From positions 1,302,001-1,366,000 of the forward strand of contig NZ_CP065958.1 in the NCBI RefSeq assembly GCF_041270065.1: 64,000 nucleotides of DNA, read 5' to 3'. The translations under genes and the position numbers were made by a program. The notes below the pieces were generated by a model, which made no database searches, was not told the DNA's origin, and saw only the letters and a program-made list of their open reading frames with translations. The stretch comes from Streptomyces fradiae (lineage in GTDB: Bacteria > Actinomycetota > Actinomycetes > Streptomycetales > Streptomycetaceae). Shown one piece after another: positions 1 through 9,613 of this stretch; within the stretch, counting starts at the first letter, position 1, and the number at the start of each line of letters is the position of its first letter.

Positions 1-919
1 GCGCCGCCTTGCCGCCGGGGCCGGCGCAGCCGTCGAGCCAGCGGGTGTCGGGGCCGTCGAGGGGCGCGTTGGCGAGGGCGATGGCGACCAGCTGGCTGCC
101 CTCGTCCTGGACGCCGGCGCGGCTCTCCCGTACGGCCTCGATGGTGCCGGGGTCGCCGCCCTCGGCCATCCGGAGCGCGTACGGGGACCAGCGGCCGGGC
201 TCGGTTTCGGCGGCCTCGGCCAGCTCGGCGGTGGTGGCCCGGCCTGGCCGGGCGACCAGGGTGACCTCGGGCCGCTCGTTGTCGGCCGTGAGCAGCTCCT
301 CGATGCCGGCCCGGCCCCCGCCGAGCGCGTCCCAGAGCGCGGAGACCACCCAGCGGGGGTGCGAGTGGACGACCGCGAGGTGGTCCTCGGCGTCGTCCTC
401 GTAGGGCGGCGCGACCCTCGCCACCCAGGTGTCGAAGTCGTCCTGGGCGATCTTGCGCAGCACGGCGTTCACGAACTTGGCCCGCCCGTCGCCGAGCACC
501 ACGCGGGCCAGCTCGACGGTGGCGGACACGGCGGCGTGGCTGGGGATCCGGGTGCCGAGCAGCTGGTGCGCGCCGAGCGCCAGGACGTCGAGCACCGGCG
601 GGTCGACCTCGCGCAGCGGCCGGTCGACGCAGGCCGCGATGATCGCGTCGTACGTGCCCTGCCGGCGCAGCGTCCCGTAGACGAGCTCGGTCGCGAGCGC
701 CGCGTCCCGCCCGTCGAAGCCCTCGTTCTTCTCCCGGGCCTTCTTCAGCAGCGGCGGCAGCACCAGGTTCGCGTAGGCGTCCCGCTCGTCCACCGCCCGC
801 AGCACCTCGAAGGCCAGGATCCGGACCGGGTCCTTCTTGGGCCGCCGGTGCGGCCGGGGGGCCTTGGGGGACGCGCCCTTGGGGGACGTGGGGGTGCGGC
901 GACGTGCCTGCTCGCTCAA
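1..919 (-). CDS. rsmB: 16S rRNA (cytosine-967-C5)-methyltransferase RsmB, 3' end cut by window edge
   Basis: SAM-dependent methyltransferase of the RsmB/Sun family that modifies 16S rRNA. The 306 visible codons start MSEQARRR at a TTG at 919, with GGAG 5 nt upstream. They cover a NusB-like RNA-binding N-terminal region (about residues 25-150, containing AILR/AFEVLR-type helices and the stretch KFVNAVLR) and the beginning of the Rossmann methyltransferase domain. The reading frame runs off the left edge inside the SAM-binding motif I (DGCAGPGGKAA). The catalytic cysteines lie outside the window. It lies downstream of fmt on the same strand, as in many bacteria, but 232 nt separate the two genes. 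The family assignment is firm; only the C-terminal half is unseen. Confidence 0.93.
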   Translation of the reverse strand, partial: MSEQARRRTPTSPKGASPKAPRPHRRPKKDPVRILAFEVLRAVDERDAYANLVLPPLLKKAREKNEGFDGRDAALATELVYGTLRRQGTYDAIIAACVDRPLREVDPPVLDVLALGAHQLLGTRIPSHAAVSATVELARVVLGDGRAKFVNAVLRKIAQDDFDTWVARVAPPYEDDAEDHLAVVHSHPRWVVSALWDALGGGRAGIEELLTADNERPEVTLVARPGRATTAELAEAAETEPGRWSPYALRMAEGGDPGTIEAVRESRAGVQDEGSQLVAIALANAPLDGPDTRWLDGCAGPGGKAA

Positions 920-956
920 AGGTGCTCCGCGTGACGAAAGAAGAGGTCGAACCTCC

Positions 957-1079
957 TCAGCCTACGTCCGCGGGCCCCTGCCGGGAAAAACGGCCGTGCC
1001 GGATCGCCCGGTCCCCGGCGGCGATCAGACACGTCACCGGCCGCGTGCCGCCGCCGTCCGCCTCGAAGGCGACGAGCAC
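957..1079 (-). CDS. possible 40-aa small protein between fmt and rsmB
   Basis: A short frame starts with GTG at 1079, preceded by GAGGAG 6 nt upstream, and ends at TGA 957, 38 nt before the rsmB start. It reads MLVAFEADGGGTRPVTCLIA and then a basic tail. I recognise no family. The same frame is open all the way from the fmt TAA stop at 1152, so it could be a decayed C-terminal extension of fmt rather than a gene. Long open frames are common by chance at this GC content, so the SD-like sequence is the only positive evidence. Confidence 0.25.
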   Translation of the reverse strand: MLVAFEADGGGTRPVTCLIAAGDRAIRHGRFSRQGPADVG

Positions 1080-1151
1080 GGACGGCTCCTCGCCGACGAG
1101 CCGGACGATCCCGGCCCGCTCCTCGGGGGTGGGCTCCCGGAACTCGGGGGC

Positions 1152-2084
1152 TTACGCCCCGACCCGCTCGCCCGCCGCGATGCGCACGCCGCGGGCCCAG
1201 TCGGCCGCCTTCATCGGCTTCTTGCCCTGGGGCTGGACCCAGAGCAGCTCCACCGCGTGGGAGCCGGTGCCGACGTACACGTTGTTCTTGCCGGCCGCGA
1301 GCTCGCCCGGTGCGAGGTCGGTGCGGTCGGTGACGAGCGCGGCCTGGACGATCTTCAGGCGCTCGCCGCGGAAGAGGGTCCAGGCACCCGGGGCCGGGGT
1401 GCAGCCGCGGATCACCCGGTCGACGCGCAGCGCCGGGGCGGCGAAGTCGACGTGGGCGTCCTCGACCTGGATCTTCGGGGCGAGGGTGATGCCCTCGGCG
1501 GGCTGCGGCACGGCCTTCAGGGTGCCGTCCTCGATGCCGTCCATGGTCGCGGCGAGCAGCCCGGCGCCGGCGAACGCGAGCCGGGTCAGCAGGTCGCCGC
1601 TGGTGTCGGTGGGCCGCACGTCCTCGGTGACGACGCCGTACACCGGGCCGGAGTCGAGGCCCTCCTCGATCTGGAAGGTCGACGCGCCGGTCACCTGGTC
1701 GCCGGCCATCAGCGAGTGCTGCACCGGGGCCGCGCCGCGCCACGCGGGCAGCAGCGAGAAGTGCAGGTTGACCCAGCCGTGCGCGGGGATGTCGAGCGCG
1801 ACGCGCGGCAGCAGCGCGCCGTACGCCACGACGGGGCAGCAGTCGGGCGCGATCTCCCGGAGTCGCGCGAGGAACGCCTCGTCCCGCGGCCGCTCCGGCT
1901 TGAGCACCTCGATCCCGGCCTCCTCCGCCCGCTCGGCGACGGGGCTCGCGACGAGCCGCCGCCCGCGCCCGGCGGGCGCGTCGGGCCGGGTGACGACGGC
2001 GGCCACCTCGTGCCGCCCGGAGGCGAGCAGGGCGTCCAGGGCGGGTACGGCGACCTCGGGGGTGCCGGCGAAGACCAGCTTCAC
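1152..2084 (-). CDS. fmt: methionyl-tRNA formyltransferase
   Basis: Transfers the formyl group of 10-formyl-THF to Met-tRNAfMet for translation initiation. The protein is 310 aa, the usual length. The formyltransferase catalytic triad is visible as N106, H108 and D144, and the SLLP loop (110-113) is followed by RGAAPVQ. The smaller C-terminal tRNA-binding domain fills about residues 205-310. I chose the GTG at 2084 (KLVFAGTPE), 9 nt after GAGG; a longer in-frame start upstream adds 14 atypical residues. The stop is TAA, which is uncommon in this genome. fmt and rsmB form a likely translation-related transcription unit. Confidence 0.95.
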   Translation of the reverse strand: MKLVFAGTPEVAVPALDALLASGRHEVAAVVTRPDAPAGRGRRLVASPVAERAEEAGIEVLKPERPRDEAFLARLREIAPDCCPVVAYGALLPRVALDIPAHGWVNLHFSLLPAWRGAAPVQHSLMAGDQVTGASTFQIEEGLDSGPVYGVVTEDVRPTDTSGDLLTRLAFAGAGLLAATMDGIEDGTLKAVPQPAEGITLAPKIQVEDAHVDFAAPALRVDRVIRGCTPAPGAWTLFRGERLKIVQAALVTDRTDLAPGELAAGKNNVYVGTGSHAVELLWVQPQGKKPMKAADWARGVRIAAGERVGA

Positions 2085-2248
2085 GCGGGAGAACCTCGCA
2101 ACTAGGGGGCGATGACGGCAGCGCACCAGTCTAGGCCGCCGTCGGGGCCCGCGGCTTCACACGGGCGGCCGGGGTGTACGCGGGGGCGAGCGCCCTGTGC
2201 ATATGCGGATACGCCCCCGCAGCGTGACCCAACCCCAAGTGGCGCGTT

Positions 2249-2266
2249 GGTCAAGAGAGATTGACC
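2249..2266. promoter_or_regulatory. inverted repeat GGTCAA-N6-TTGACC, operator-like
   Basis: Perfect 6-bp arms (2249-2254 and 2261-2266) are separated by 6 nt, 62 nt before the ATG of the HTH-like protein gene and about 160 nt upstream of fmt. The right arm resembles a -35 box (TTGACC), but I see no convincing -10 at 17-18 nt. It could be an operator for autoregulation of the neighbouring gene. No protein is assigned. Confidence 0.4.
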
Positions 2267-2327
2267 GAATCGGGTCGCCCTCCCCCAGCGACCCGCTCCC
2301 TTTCACGCCGGTTCGAGAGGCTCATCC

Positions 2328-2855
2328 ATGGCCGACCACGCAACCCACGACGCCCAGGCCCGGGCAAGTCTGCACCTGCTCGTGCGGGACATCGAGCGGG
2401 TCCGGCGGCAGGTGGACGCACTGCGCACGCTCACGGCCCAGCTGGGCAATGTCTACCGCCCGCGCCGCACCGCCCCTTCGACGGGCTTCGTCGTCTACGG
2501 GCGCGCCCCCGCCCCCACCGTCCGGCTCGCCCAGGAGCTCCGGGACAGCGTAGAGACCCTGGTGACCGCCGCGGTGGACTTCGACCGCTCGCTCGGGTTC
2601 TCGTGGGACGCGGTGGGCTCCGCGCTCGGAGTCACCAAGCAGGCCGTCCACCGCCGTTACGGCTCCCGCCGCGCCCCGCAGCCGGGCGCCGGCGCCGCCC
2701 TGGAGCAGGAGCGGGCGGCGGAGCCGGGGGGCACCACCCGCACCATGCCCGTGGTGCCGCCGGCCCGCAGCATGCCGCCGCAGCCCACCTCGGGCAGCCA
2801 GGCGCTCCGCGAGGAGCCCCGCCCGCCGGTCTTCCCGGCCCCGCGCAACGGCTGA
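2328..2855 (+). CDS. hypothetical protein with HTH-like segment
   Basis: 175 aa, no family that I can name. Residues 13-45 look like an amphipathic, possibly coiled helix ([20 protein letters not shown]). Residues 92-111 ([20 protein letters not shown]) look like a helix-turn-helix of the kind used to choose whether a site is read by sigma-4-like or MarR-like proteins, so DNA binding is an inference. The C-terminal third (115-175) is Pro/Arg/Gln-rich and probably disordered. ATG at 2328 is preceded by GAGAGG about 8 nt upstream. It is the only plus-strand gene in the first 19 kb and splits priA from fmt. A palindrome lies just upstream. Confidence 0.75.
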   Translation: MADHATHDAQARASLHLLVRDIERVRRQVDALRTLTAQLGNVYRPRRTAPSTGFVVYGRAPAPTVRLAQELRDSVETLVTAAVDFDRSLGFSWDAVGSALGVTKQAVHRRYGSRRAPQPGAGAALEQERAAEPGGTTRTMPVVPPARSMPPQPTSGSQALREEPRPPVFPAPRNG

Positions 2856-2895
2856 CGCACCGTCGCGCGCAGTCGCAGTCGCCATCGCGTCCCGA

Positions 2896-2927
2896 AAGGG
2901 CCGCCCGTCCTGTCGCGGGCGGCCCTT
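2896..2927. terminator. bidirectional intrinsic-type terminator
   Basis: 12-bp perfect stem AAGGGCCGCCCG / CGGGCGGCCCTT with an 8-nt loop, placed between the converging plus-strand HTH-like gene (ends 2855) and priA (ends 2954). The flanking A and T residues fit termination in both directions. Confidence 0.8.
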
Positions 2928-2953
2928 CGCGCGCCCGCATCAGGGGGCGGCGC

Positions 2954-5107
2954 TCAGCCGATGTCGGGCGGATCGACCCGGACCCGGACCGGCTCCCCGC
3001 CGCCGCGCGCCAGACGGGAGGCCTGGGCGCGCTTCAGGGCGGTGGCAAGCGCGGCGCCGCTGCCGGGCGGCACGCGGATCAGGGCGCGCTCCCACTGCTC
3101 GCCGGGCGGGGTGTCGCCGGGCCGCCGCGGGCCGCCGGGCCGGGTGACGGGCAGCGGGACGGGGCCCAGGATCTCGGCGTCGGGGGGAAGCTCGGCACCG
3201 TGCAGGAAGGCGCCGAGGGCGTCCGGGGGGCCGGACACGGCGGCCATCCGGGAGACCGGCGGGAAGCCCAGCTCGGCCCGCTCGGCCAGCTCGCGCTGGG
3301 CGTGCCCGACGGGGTCCCAGCGGACGAGCGCCTGCACCGGGCGCAGGGTGGGCTCGGCGACGCACACGACGGTGCCGCCCTGGTCCTGGCCGCGCACCAG
3401 CGAGGCCGCGTCGATCCAGCGGCGCAGCGCCTCCTCGCCCGCCCGCAGGTCGGGGCGGCCGAGCATGGCCCAGCCGTCGAGGAGCAGGGCGGCCGCGTAG
3501 CCGCCGTCGGCGACGGGTTCGGCGCCGGGGGTGCTGACGACGAGCGCGGGCCGGTCGGGCACCCGGTCGAGGACGTGGTCGCGCCCGGAGGTGCGCACGG
3601 GTACGGCGGGGAAGGCGCGGCCCAGTTCCTCGGCGGTGCGCCGGGCGCCGACGATCTGCGCGCGCAGCCGGTTCGAGCCGCAGGCCACGCAGTGCCAGTC
3701 GGGTGCGCCGCGCCCGCACCAGGCGCAGTGCAGCTCCTGCTGCTCGGGGGCTTCCAGGGGGCCTGAGCAGTGCCGGCAGCGGGCGGGCGTCCGGCAGCGC
3801 TCGCAGGCCAGCCTCGGCACGTAACCCCGGCGCGGGACCTGGACGAGCACCGGGCCGGTCTTCAGCCCCTCCCGCACGGTCTGCCAGGCGAGGGTGGGCA
3901 GCCGGGCGGCGCGGGCGGCCTCGTCGCGGGCGAGATCGGTGTCGCCGACGGTGCGGACGAGCGGGGCGGCCCGCCGTACCTGCTCGCGGCCGGGCAGCAG
4001 CGGCCGGGCCCAGCCGGACTCGACGAGCTGGGCGGCCTCGACGGTGCAGCTGACGGAGCCGAGCAGGAAGGCGCAGCGGTCGTGGGCGGCGCGCAGCAGC
4101 AGGACGTCGCGGGCGTGTGGCTGGGGGGCGTGCGGTTCGCTGTGGCTGGTGTCGCCGTCGTCCCAGATGACGGCGAGGCCGAGGTCGCGCACGGGCGCGA
4201 ACATGGCGGCGCGGGTGCCGACGACGGCGCGGACGGCGCCGCGCCGGACGGCGAGCCACTGCGCGTACCGCTTCTCGGGTCCGGCCTCGGCGGTGAGCAG
4301 CGCGTGCCGGCCCTCGCCGAGCAGCGCGGTGAGGGCGGCGTCGACCCGGCCGGCGGCCCGGCCGTCGGGCACGACGACGAGGGCGCCGCGGCCGGCGGCG
4401 AGGGTGGCGGCGACGGCGCGGGCGATCTCCTCGGCCCAGTGCGGCCCGGGCAGCGCGTTCCACACGGCCCGGGGGGCGCCGCCGTGGGCCAGCGCCTCCA
4501 GGAAGGCCGCGCCCTGCTCGTACCGCGCCCAGCTGCCCGGCTCGGGCGGCCGGGGTGCCGGCAGCGGTTCTGGGGAGGGCTTGGCCTCGGCGCGGGCGTT
4601 GCGCGGGGGCACGGCGAGCTGCAGCACGTCGGCGAGGCTGCCCGCGTACCGGTCGGCGACGGCCCGGGCGAGCCCGAGCAACTCGGGTCCGAGGACCGGC
4701 TCGGGGGAGACGACGTCGGCGAGTGCGGCGAGCGGCCCGGAGTAGTCGGACTCGGCCTTCCGCTCGATCAGGAAGCCGTCGATCAGGCGTCCGCCCTCGC
4801 GCCGTCCGCCCCGCACCTGGTGCGCCCCGGCCCCGAACCGCACCCGCACCCGCACCCCGGGCCGCGCGGCCTCGTCGAGCTCCTCGGGCACGGCGTAGTC
4901 GAAGAACTGGTCGAGGTGCAGTACGCCCTTGTTCACCACGACCCGCGCGACCGGCAGCTCCTTGGCGAGCGCGGCCCCCCGCCAGGTCCGCGGCTTGGCC
5001 CGCGGCACCTTCGCCCGGCGCACCGTCTCGCGGATGAGCGCGAGCTGCTCGGGCTCCTCGTTCCCCCCGGGCCCGTCGCCCGCGGGCCTCTCGTTCTCGC
5101 TGCTCAC
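2954..5107 (-). CDS. priA: replication restart protein PriA homologue lacking helicase motifs
   Basis: Primosomal protein N' family. The N-terminal DNA-binding domain (RVVVNKGVLHLDQFFDYAVP, about residues 55-75) and the eight-cysteine zinc-binding region (CERCRTPARCRHC ... CAWCG ... CVACGSNRL, about 450-505) are well conserved. The usual Walker A GxGKT is absent: the corresponding region reads GPHWAEEIARA. The DEAH box is replaced by WDDGD. This is the known state of actinobacterial PriA, which is annotated as probably without helicase activity. I prefer GTG 5107 (MSSENERP), about 717 aa, with AGG 8-10 nt upstream; another in-frame GTG at 5131 adds 8 residues. It probably loads or remodels at stalled forks without unwinding itself. 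Confidence 0.9.
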   Translation of the reverse strand: MSSENERPAGDGPGGNEEPEQLALIRETVRRAKVPRAKPRTWRGAALAKELPVARVVVNKGVLHLDQFFDYAVPEELDEAARPGVRVRVRFGAGAHQVRGGRREGGRLIDGFLIERKAESDYSGPLAALADVVSPEPVLGPELLGLARAVADRYAGSLADVLQLAVPPRNARAEAKPSPEPLPAPRPPEPGSWARYEQGAAFLEALAHGGAPRAVWNALPGPHWAEEIARAVAATLAAGRGALVVVPDGRAAGRVDAALTALLGEGRHALLTAEAGPEKRYAQWLAVRRGAVRAVVGTRAAMFAPVRDLGLAVIWDDGDTSHSEPHAPQPHARDVLLLRAAHDRCAFLLGSVSCTVEAAQLVESGWARPLLPGREQVRRAAPLVRTVGDTDLARDEAARAARLPTLAWQTVREGLKTGPVLVQVPRRGYVPRLACERCRTPARCRHCSGPLEAPEQQELHCAWCGRGAPDWHCVACGSNRLRAQIVGARRTAEELGRAFPAVPVRTSGRDHVLDRVPDRPALVVSTPGAEPVADGGYAAALLLDGWAMLGRPDLRAGEEALRRWIDAASLVRGQDQGGTVVCVAEPTLRPVQALVRWDPVGHAQRELAERAELGFPPVSRMAAVSGPPDALGAFLHGAELPPDAEILGPVPLPVTRPGGPRRPGDTPPGEQWERALIRVPPGSGAALATALKRAQASRLARGGGEPVRVRVDPPDIG

Positions 5108-5152
5108 AGCCTCATACCTACCAGACGCCACCGACAGCGGCGGCGGTACGCC

Positions 5153-5190
5153 GAAGGCCCGGCGCCCCCGTCCAGGGGTGCCGGGCCTTC
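5153..5190 (-). terminator. metK transcription terminator
   Basis: Hairpin GAAGGCCCGGCGCCCC / GGGGTGCCGGGCCTTC with a 6-nt loop, 16 pairs including one G-U, located 32 nt downstream of the metK stop and upstream of priA. It should separate metK from priA transcription. Confidence 0.8.
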
Positions 5191-5221
5191 GCCGGTCGCT
5201 TCAGGCCGTGGTGCGGCGGGG

Positions 5222-6430
<1,209 letters not shown>

Positions 6431-6671
6431 AACGCTCCCTGGGGTTGCAGCGGCTGCTGGCTGTCGATTGCGGACCGGCAGGGGGCTGCGCCCCGCGACG
6501 TTCCATGGACAGTCTAATAGGCACGATCGCCCATCTGGCCAGGCCTTCCGCCCGGCGATTGCGTGATCTGTGCGCCAACCGGGGCCCCCAGCTGGCGTTA
6601 TGCCCGATTTTGTGGGAATTCTCGCGGTCTTCGGGGCGCAGTGCGCCCGCCTCCCGCCGTTGGTGCGGAAT
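6431..6671 (-). promoter_or_regulatory. metK upstream region with TAGACT -10 candidate
   Basis: 241 nt between coaBC (ends 6672) and metK. On the minus strand TAGACT (6516-6511) is a good -10 match, but no good -35 is seen 17-18 nt upstream. The predicted leader of about 75 nt holds a small GGGGC-gca-GCCCC hairpin. I cannot match it to a SAM riboswitch class. No gene is apparent. Confidence 0.4.
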
Positions 6672-7898
6672 TCACCCGGAGAGGGGGCGCAGCCGGGGCA
6701 GGACCAGGTCCCACACCGTCTCTGCCAGCGCTTCCTTCGGTCCGTACGGCACCGGGGTCTCGGTTCCGTCGGCGGCGAGGACCACGGCCTCGTTCTCCTC
6801 CGCGCCGAAGGTCTTGCGCTCCCCCACCTCGTTGACGACGAGCAGGTCACAGCCCTTGCGCTGGAGTTTCTTGCGCCCGTTGGCGAGCACGTCGTCGGTC
6901 TCGGCGGCGAATCCGACGACGACCTGGCCGGGCAGCGCGCGATCGGCCGAGATCTCCGCGAGGATGTCCGGATTCCGTACCAGGGTGATGGTCGGCGCGC
7001 CGCCGTCGTCGCTCTTCTTGATCTTGCCGGTGGCGTACTCGGCGGGCCGGAAGTCGGCGACCGCGGCGGCCATCACCACGGCGTCGGCGTCGCCGGCGGC
7101 CTTGAGGACGGCCTCGCGGAGCTGGACGGCGGTGCCGATCCGGACCACGTCGACGCCCGCCGGGTCCGGCAGGCCGGTGTTGGCCTCGATCAGGGTGACC
7201 CGGGCGCCGCGGGCGGCGGCGGCCTTGGCGAGGGCGTAGCCCTGCTTGCCGGAGGAGCGGTTGCCCAGGTAGCGGACCGGGTCGAGGGGCTCGCGGGTGC
7301 CGCCCGCGCTGACCACGATGTGCCGGCCGGCCAGGTCGGGGGTGGCGACTCCGCGGGCCAGGACCCTGCGGCAGACCTCGTAGATCTCGCCGGGGTCGGG
7401 CAGCCGGCCCTTGCCGGTGTCGACGCCGGTGAGGCGGCCGACGGCGGGCTCGATCACCACGGCGCCGCGGCGGCGCAGGGTGGCGACGTTCTCCTGGGTG
7501 GCCGGGTGCTCCCACATCTCGGTGTGCATGGCCGGGGCGAAGATCACCGGACAGCGGGCGGTGAGCAGGGTGTTGGTGAGCAGGTCGTCGGCGAGGCCGT
7601 GGGCGGCCTTGGCCAGCATGTCGGCGGTGGCGGGGGCGACCACGACGAGGTCGGCGGCCTGCCCGATGCGCACGTGCGGCACCTCGTGGACGGACTCCCA
7701 GACCTCGGTGGAGACCGGGTTGCCGGAGAGGGCGGACCAGGTGGCGGCGCCGACGAAGTGCAGCGCGGAGTCGGTGGGGACGACGCGGACGTCGTGGCCC
7801 GACTCGGTGAGCCGGCGCAGCAGCTCGCACGCCTTGTACGCGGCGATGCCGCCGCTCACGCCCAGCACGACCTTCGGCTTCGTCGTCACCACTGTCAC
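6672..7898 (-). CDS. coaBC: bifunctional phosphopantothenoylcysteine decarboxylase / phosphopantothenate-cysteine ligase
   Basis: Two consecutive steps of CoA synthesis in one 408-aa flavoprotein. The N-terminal CoaC half (1-185) has the FMN-binding [10 protein letters not shown], the catalytic His75 in PHVRI, and the [13 protein letters not shown] substrate clamp. The CoaB half has the CTP/dimer motifs [22 protein letters not shown] and AAVADFRP with KIKK downstream. GTG 7898 has GGGAG 4 nt upstream; GTG codons 2 and 3 residues later are alternatives. It follows gmk and rpoZ, a common actinobacterial order, but a hairpin separates it from rpoZ. Confidence 0.96.
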   Translation of the reverse strand: MTVVTTKPKVVLGVSGGIAAYKACELLRRLTESGHDVRVVPTDSALHFVGAATWSALSGNPVSTEVWESVHEVPHVRIGQAADLVVVAPATADMLAKAAHGLADDLLTNTLLTARCPVIFAPAMHTEMWEHPATQENVATLRRRGAVVIEPAVGRLTGVDTGKGRLPDPGEIYEVCRRVLARGVATPDLAGRHIVVSAGGTREPLDPVRYLGNRSSGKQGYALAKAAAARGARVTLIEANTGLPDPAGVDVVRIGTAVQLREAVLKAAGDADAVVMAAAVADFRPAEYATGKIKKSDDGGAPTITLVRNPDILAEISADRALPGQVVVGFAAETDDVLANGRKKLQRKGCDLLVVNEVGERKTFGAEENEAVVLAADGTETPVPYGPKEALAETVWDLVLPRLRPLSG

Positions 7899-7954
7899 GT
7901 CACTCCCCGCACTCGGATGCGCACGACTGCGCGTACGACTCCATGAGACACCAC

Positions 7955-7981
7955 AGGCCCGGCGGATGTTCCGCCGGGCCT
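7955..7981 (-). terminator. rpoZ terminator
   Basis: AGGCCCGGCGG / CCGCCGGGCCT, 11-bp perfect stem with a 5-nt loop, 24 nt after the rpoZ stop. It partly insulates coaBC from gmk-rpoZ transcription. Confidence 0.75.
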
Positions 7982-8004
7982 GGGTGACAAACCGAAAAAC
8001 GTGC

Positions 8005-8277
8005 TTACTGCACCGGGCCCTCGATGGCCTCGGAGGTCAGCAGGCCCGCGTTGATCTCGCGCAGCGCGATCGAGAGCGGCTTCTCGTGGACGTGGGTGTC
8101 GACGAGCGGACCGACGTACTCGAGCAGGCCCTCGCCCAGCTGCGAGTAGTACGCGTTGATCTGGCGCGCGCGCTTGGCGGCGTAGATCACGAGGCTGTAC
8201 TTGGAGTCCGTCGCCTCGAGCAGCTCGTCGATCGGCGGGTTGATGATGCCCTCGGGCGCGGTGATGGAAGAGGACAC
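8005..8277 (-). CDS. rpoZ: RNA polymerase omega subunit
   Basis: 90 aa, cytosolic. It helps fold beta-prime and stabilises RNA polymerase. The conserved omega core is clear: [31 protein letters not shown] (N-terminal part), then [19 protein letters not shown] and [19 protein letters not shown] 8277 lies 52 nt after the gmk stop; the gene is probably cotranscribed with gmk, since both relate to nucleotide/(p)ppGpp physiology. It ends with TAA. Confidence 0.96.
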   Translation of the reverse strand: MSSSITAPEGIINPPIDELLEATDSKYSLVIYAAKRARQINAYYSQLGEGLLEYVGPLVDTHVHEKPLSIALREINAGLLTSEAIEGPVQ

Positions 8278-8329
8278 GCTCTACCTTCCGAAGATGGATA
8301 TCCGGTCACGGATCATGACGGATAAAAGA

Positions 8330-8893
8330 TCAGACAACGTGCATCAACGTTAGCAGCTCGCGCGCGACGTCCTCGACCGAGGTGTTGACGAGCGTGGTGT
8401 CGAACTCCGACTCGGCGGCCAGCTCGACCTTCGCGGCCGCGAGACGGCGCTCGATGACCTCGGGCGACTCGGTGCCGCGGCCGGTGAGCCGGCGGACCAG
8501 CTCCTCCCAGCTCGGCGGGGCCAGGAAGACCAGCTGCGCGTCGCTCATCGACTCCTTGACCTGGCGGGCGCCCTGGAGGTCGATCTCCAGGAGCACCGGC
8601 TCGCCGGCCTCCAGACGGTCGAGGACCGCGCGCCGCGGGGTGCCGTAGCGGTTGCCCGCGAACTCGGCCCACTCCAGGAGCTCGCCGTTGGCGACCAGCT
8701 TGTCGAACTCGTCGTCCGTGACGAAGAAGTACTGGACACCGTGCTGCTCGCCGGGTCGCGGCTTCCGTGTCGTGGCCGACACCGAGAGCCAGACCTCGGG
8801 GTGGACCTTGCGCATATGAGCGACGACCGTGCTCTTGCCCACCCCGGAGGGGCCGGAGAGCACGGTCAGCCGCGGACGTACCTCTGCTGCCAT
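8330..8893 (-). CDS. gmk: guanylate kinase
   Basis: Phosphorylates GMP to GDP. 187 aa. Walker A is GPSGVGKST (residues 14-22). The GMP-binding segment ([21 protein letters not shown]) and the YGTPRRAV / [11 protein letters not shown] motifs are all in place. Start ATG 8893 (MAAEVRPRL). It lies downstream of mihF and upstream of rpoZ in one direction; a hairpin lies in the mihF-gmk spacer. Confidence 0.96.
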   Translation of the reverse strand: MAAEVRPRLTVLSGPSGVGKSTVVAHMRKVHPEVWLSVSATTRKPRPGEQHGVQYFFVTDDEFDKLVANGELLEWAEFAGNRYGTPRRAVLDRLEAGEPVLLEIDLQGARQVKESMSDAQLVFLAPPSWEELVRRLTGRGTESPEVIERRLAAAKVELAAESEFDTTLVNTSVEDVARELLTLMHVV

Positions 8894-8921
8894 GCAGCGA
8901 TTATTCCAGCTTCACCGGTGT

Positions 8922-8944
8922 GCCCGGGACGCCTGGTCCCGGGC
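8922..8944 (-). terminator. hairpin between mihF and gmk
   Basis: GCCCGGGAC / GTCCCGGGC, 9-bp stem with a 5-nt loop, 23 nt after the mihF stop. No T-run follows, so it may be a partial terminator or an RNA-stability element. Confidence 0.5.
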
Positions 8945-8966
8945 CGCCGGCGCGGCCGCGGCGCGC

Positions 8967-9290
8967 TCAGGCGCCGGCGCCGCCGAACTCGCGCTCCAGG
9001 GAGGCGATCTGGTTGGAGCCGAGACCGCGGACCCGGCGGCTCTCGGAGATGCCGAGCCGCTCCATGATCTGCTTGGCGCGGACCTTGCCCACGCCCGGAA
9101 GGGACTCGAGCAGCGCGGAGACCTTCATCTTGCCGATGACGTCGTTCTCCTGGCCCTGCTTGATGACCTCGTGGAGGGAGGCGCCGGAGTGCTTGAGTCG
9201 ATTCTTGACCTCGGCCCGCTCCCGGCGAGCCGCGGCGGCCTTTTCGAGCGCGGCTGCGCGCTGTTCAGGGGTAAGGGGCGGAAGAGCCAC
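8967..9290 (-). CDS. mihF: integration host factor, actinobacterial type
   Basis: Nucleoid-associated DNA-binding protein of 107 aa, unrelated to enterobacterial IHF and known in Streptomyces as sIHF. The sequence runs MALPPLTPEQ, a basic helix rich in Arg/Lys/Ala, then KVSALLESLPGVGKVRAKQIM, where the LPGVGKVRA segment forms a helix-two-turns-helix that contacts DNA. Start GTG 9290 has GAGGTGA about 8 nt upstream; the 64-codon open extension upstream is not conserved-looking. The protein affects supercoiling, sporulation and antibiotic production in Streptomyces (known for the family). Its 320-nt leader carries a hairpin followed by TTTT. Confidence 0.96.
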   Translation of the reverse strand: MALPPLTPEQRAAALEKAAAARRERAEVKNRLKHSGASLHEVIKQGQENDVIGKMKVSALLESLPGVGKVRAKQIMERLGISESRRVRGLGSNQIASLEREFGGAGA

Positions 9291-9613
9291 GCCTACGTCA
9301 CCTCGGATGTCGAACTGTCGGATACGGACCGGCGGGAGACGGCGCGTCCCGCGCGAGCGGGGCACGCCACACCAGTGGAGCAACGACCGACGTGGAGTAC
9401 GTCGAACGCCGACTCTGTCCCGGAGACTAGCGGCCGAGGCCGCCTGAGTCAGCGAGAACAGACGAAAAGTCCTGGTCAGCATCGACCGACCAGGACATTT
9501 CCGACATAACGACGCCGTTTTGGGCCAAGTTTTGTCAAGGAGTGAGACGGCGAGGACACGCCGCCCGACCTGCGGATTGGCGAGAACCGGACGAAATCGG
9601 CCGCCGGGGTGCC
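9291..9613 (-). promoter_or_regulatory. mihF leader and promoter region
   Basis: 323 nt with no gene between pyrF (ends 9614) and mihF. A consensus -35 hexamer TTGACA reads on the minus strand at 9538-9533, but I find no good -10 at the right distance. About 40 nt further lies a 9-bp hairpin followed by TTTT (separate entry). The remaining approximately 170 nt upstream of mihF shows nothing I can assign. Confidence 0.4.
9465..9496 (-). terminator. intrinsic terminator or attenuator upstream of mihF
   Basis: On the minus strand GTCCTGGTC, a 10-nt loop and GACCAGGAC are followed directly by TTTT. It lies 118 nt downstream of pyrF and 175 nt upstream of mihF. It can end the pyr operon transcript, or, if the TTGACA box at 9538 belongs to mihF, sit inside the mihF leader as an attenuator. 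Confidence 0.65.

Noticed and set aside
6431..6671. SAM riboswitch upstream of metK
   Set aside because: No conserved SAM-I, SAM-II or SAM-IV core could be recognised; only a small GC hairpin and a -10-like box are visible.
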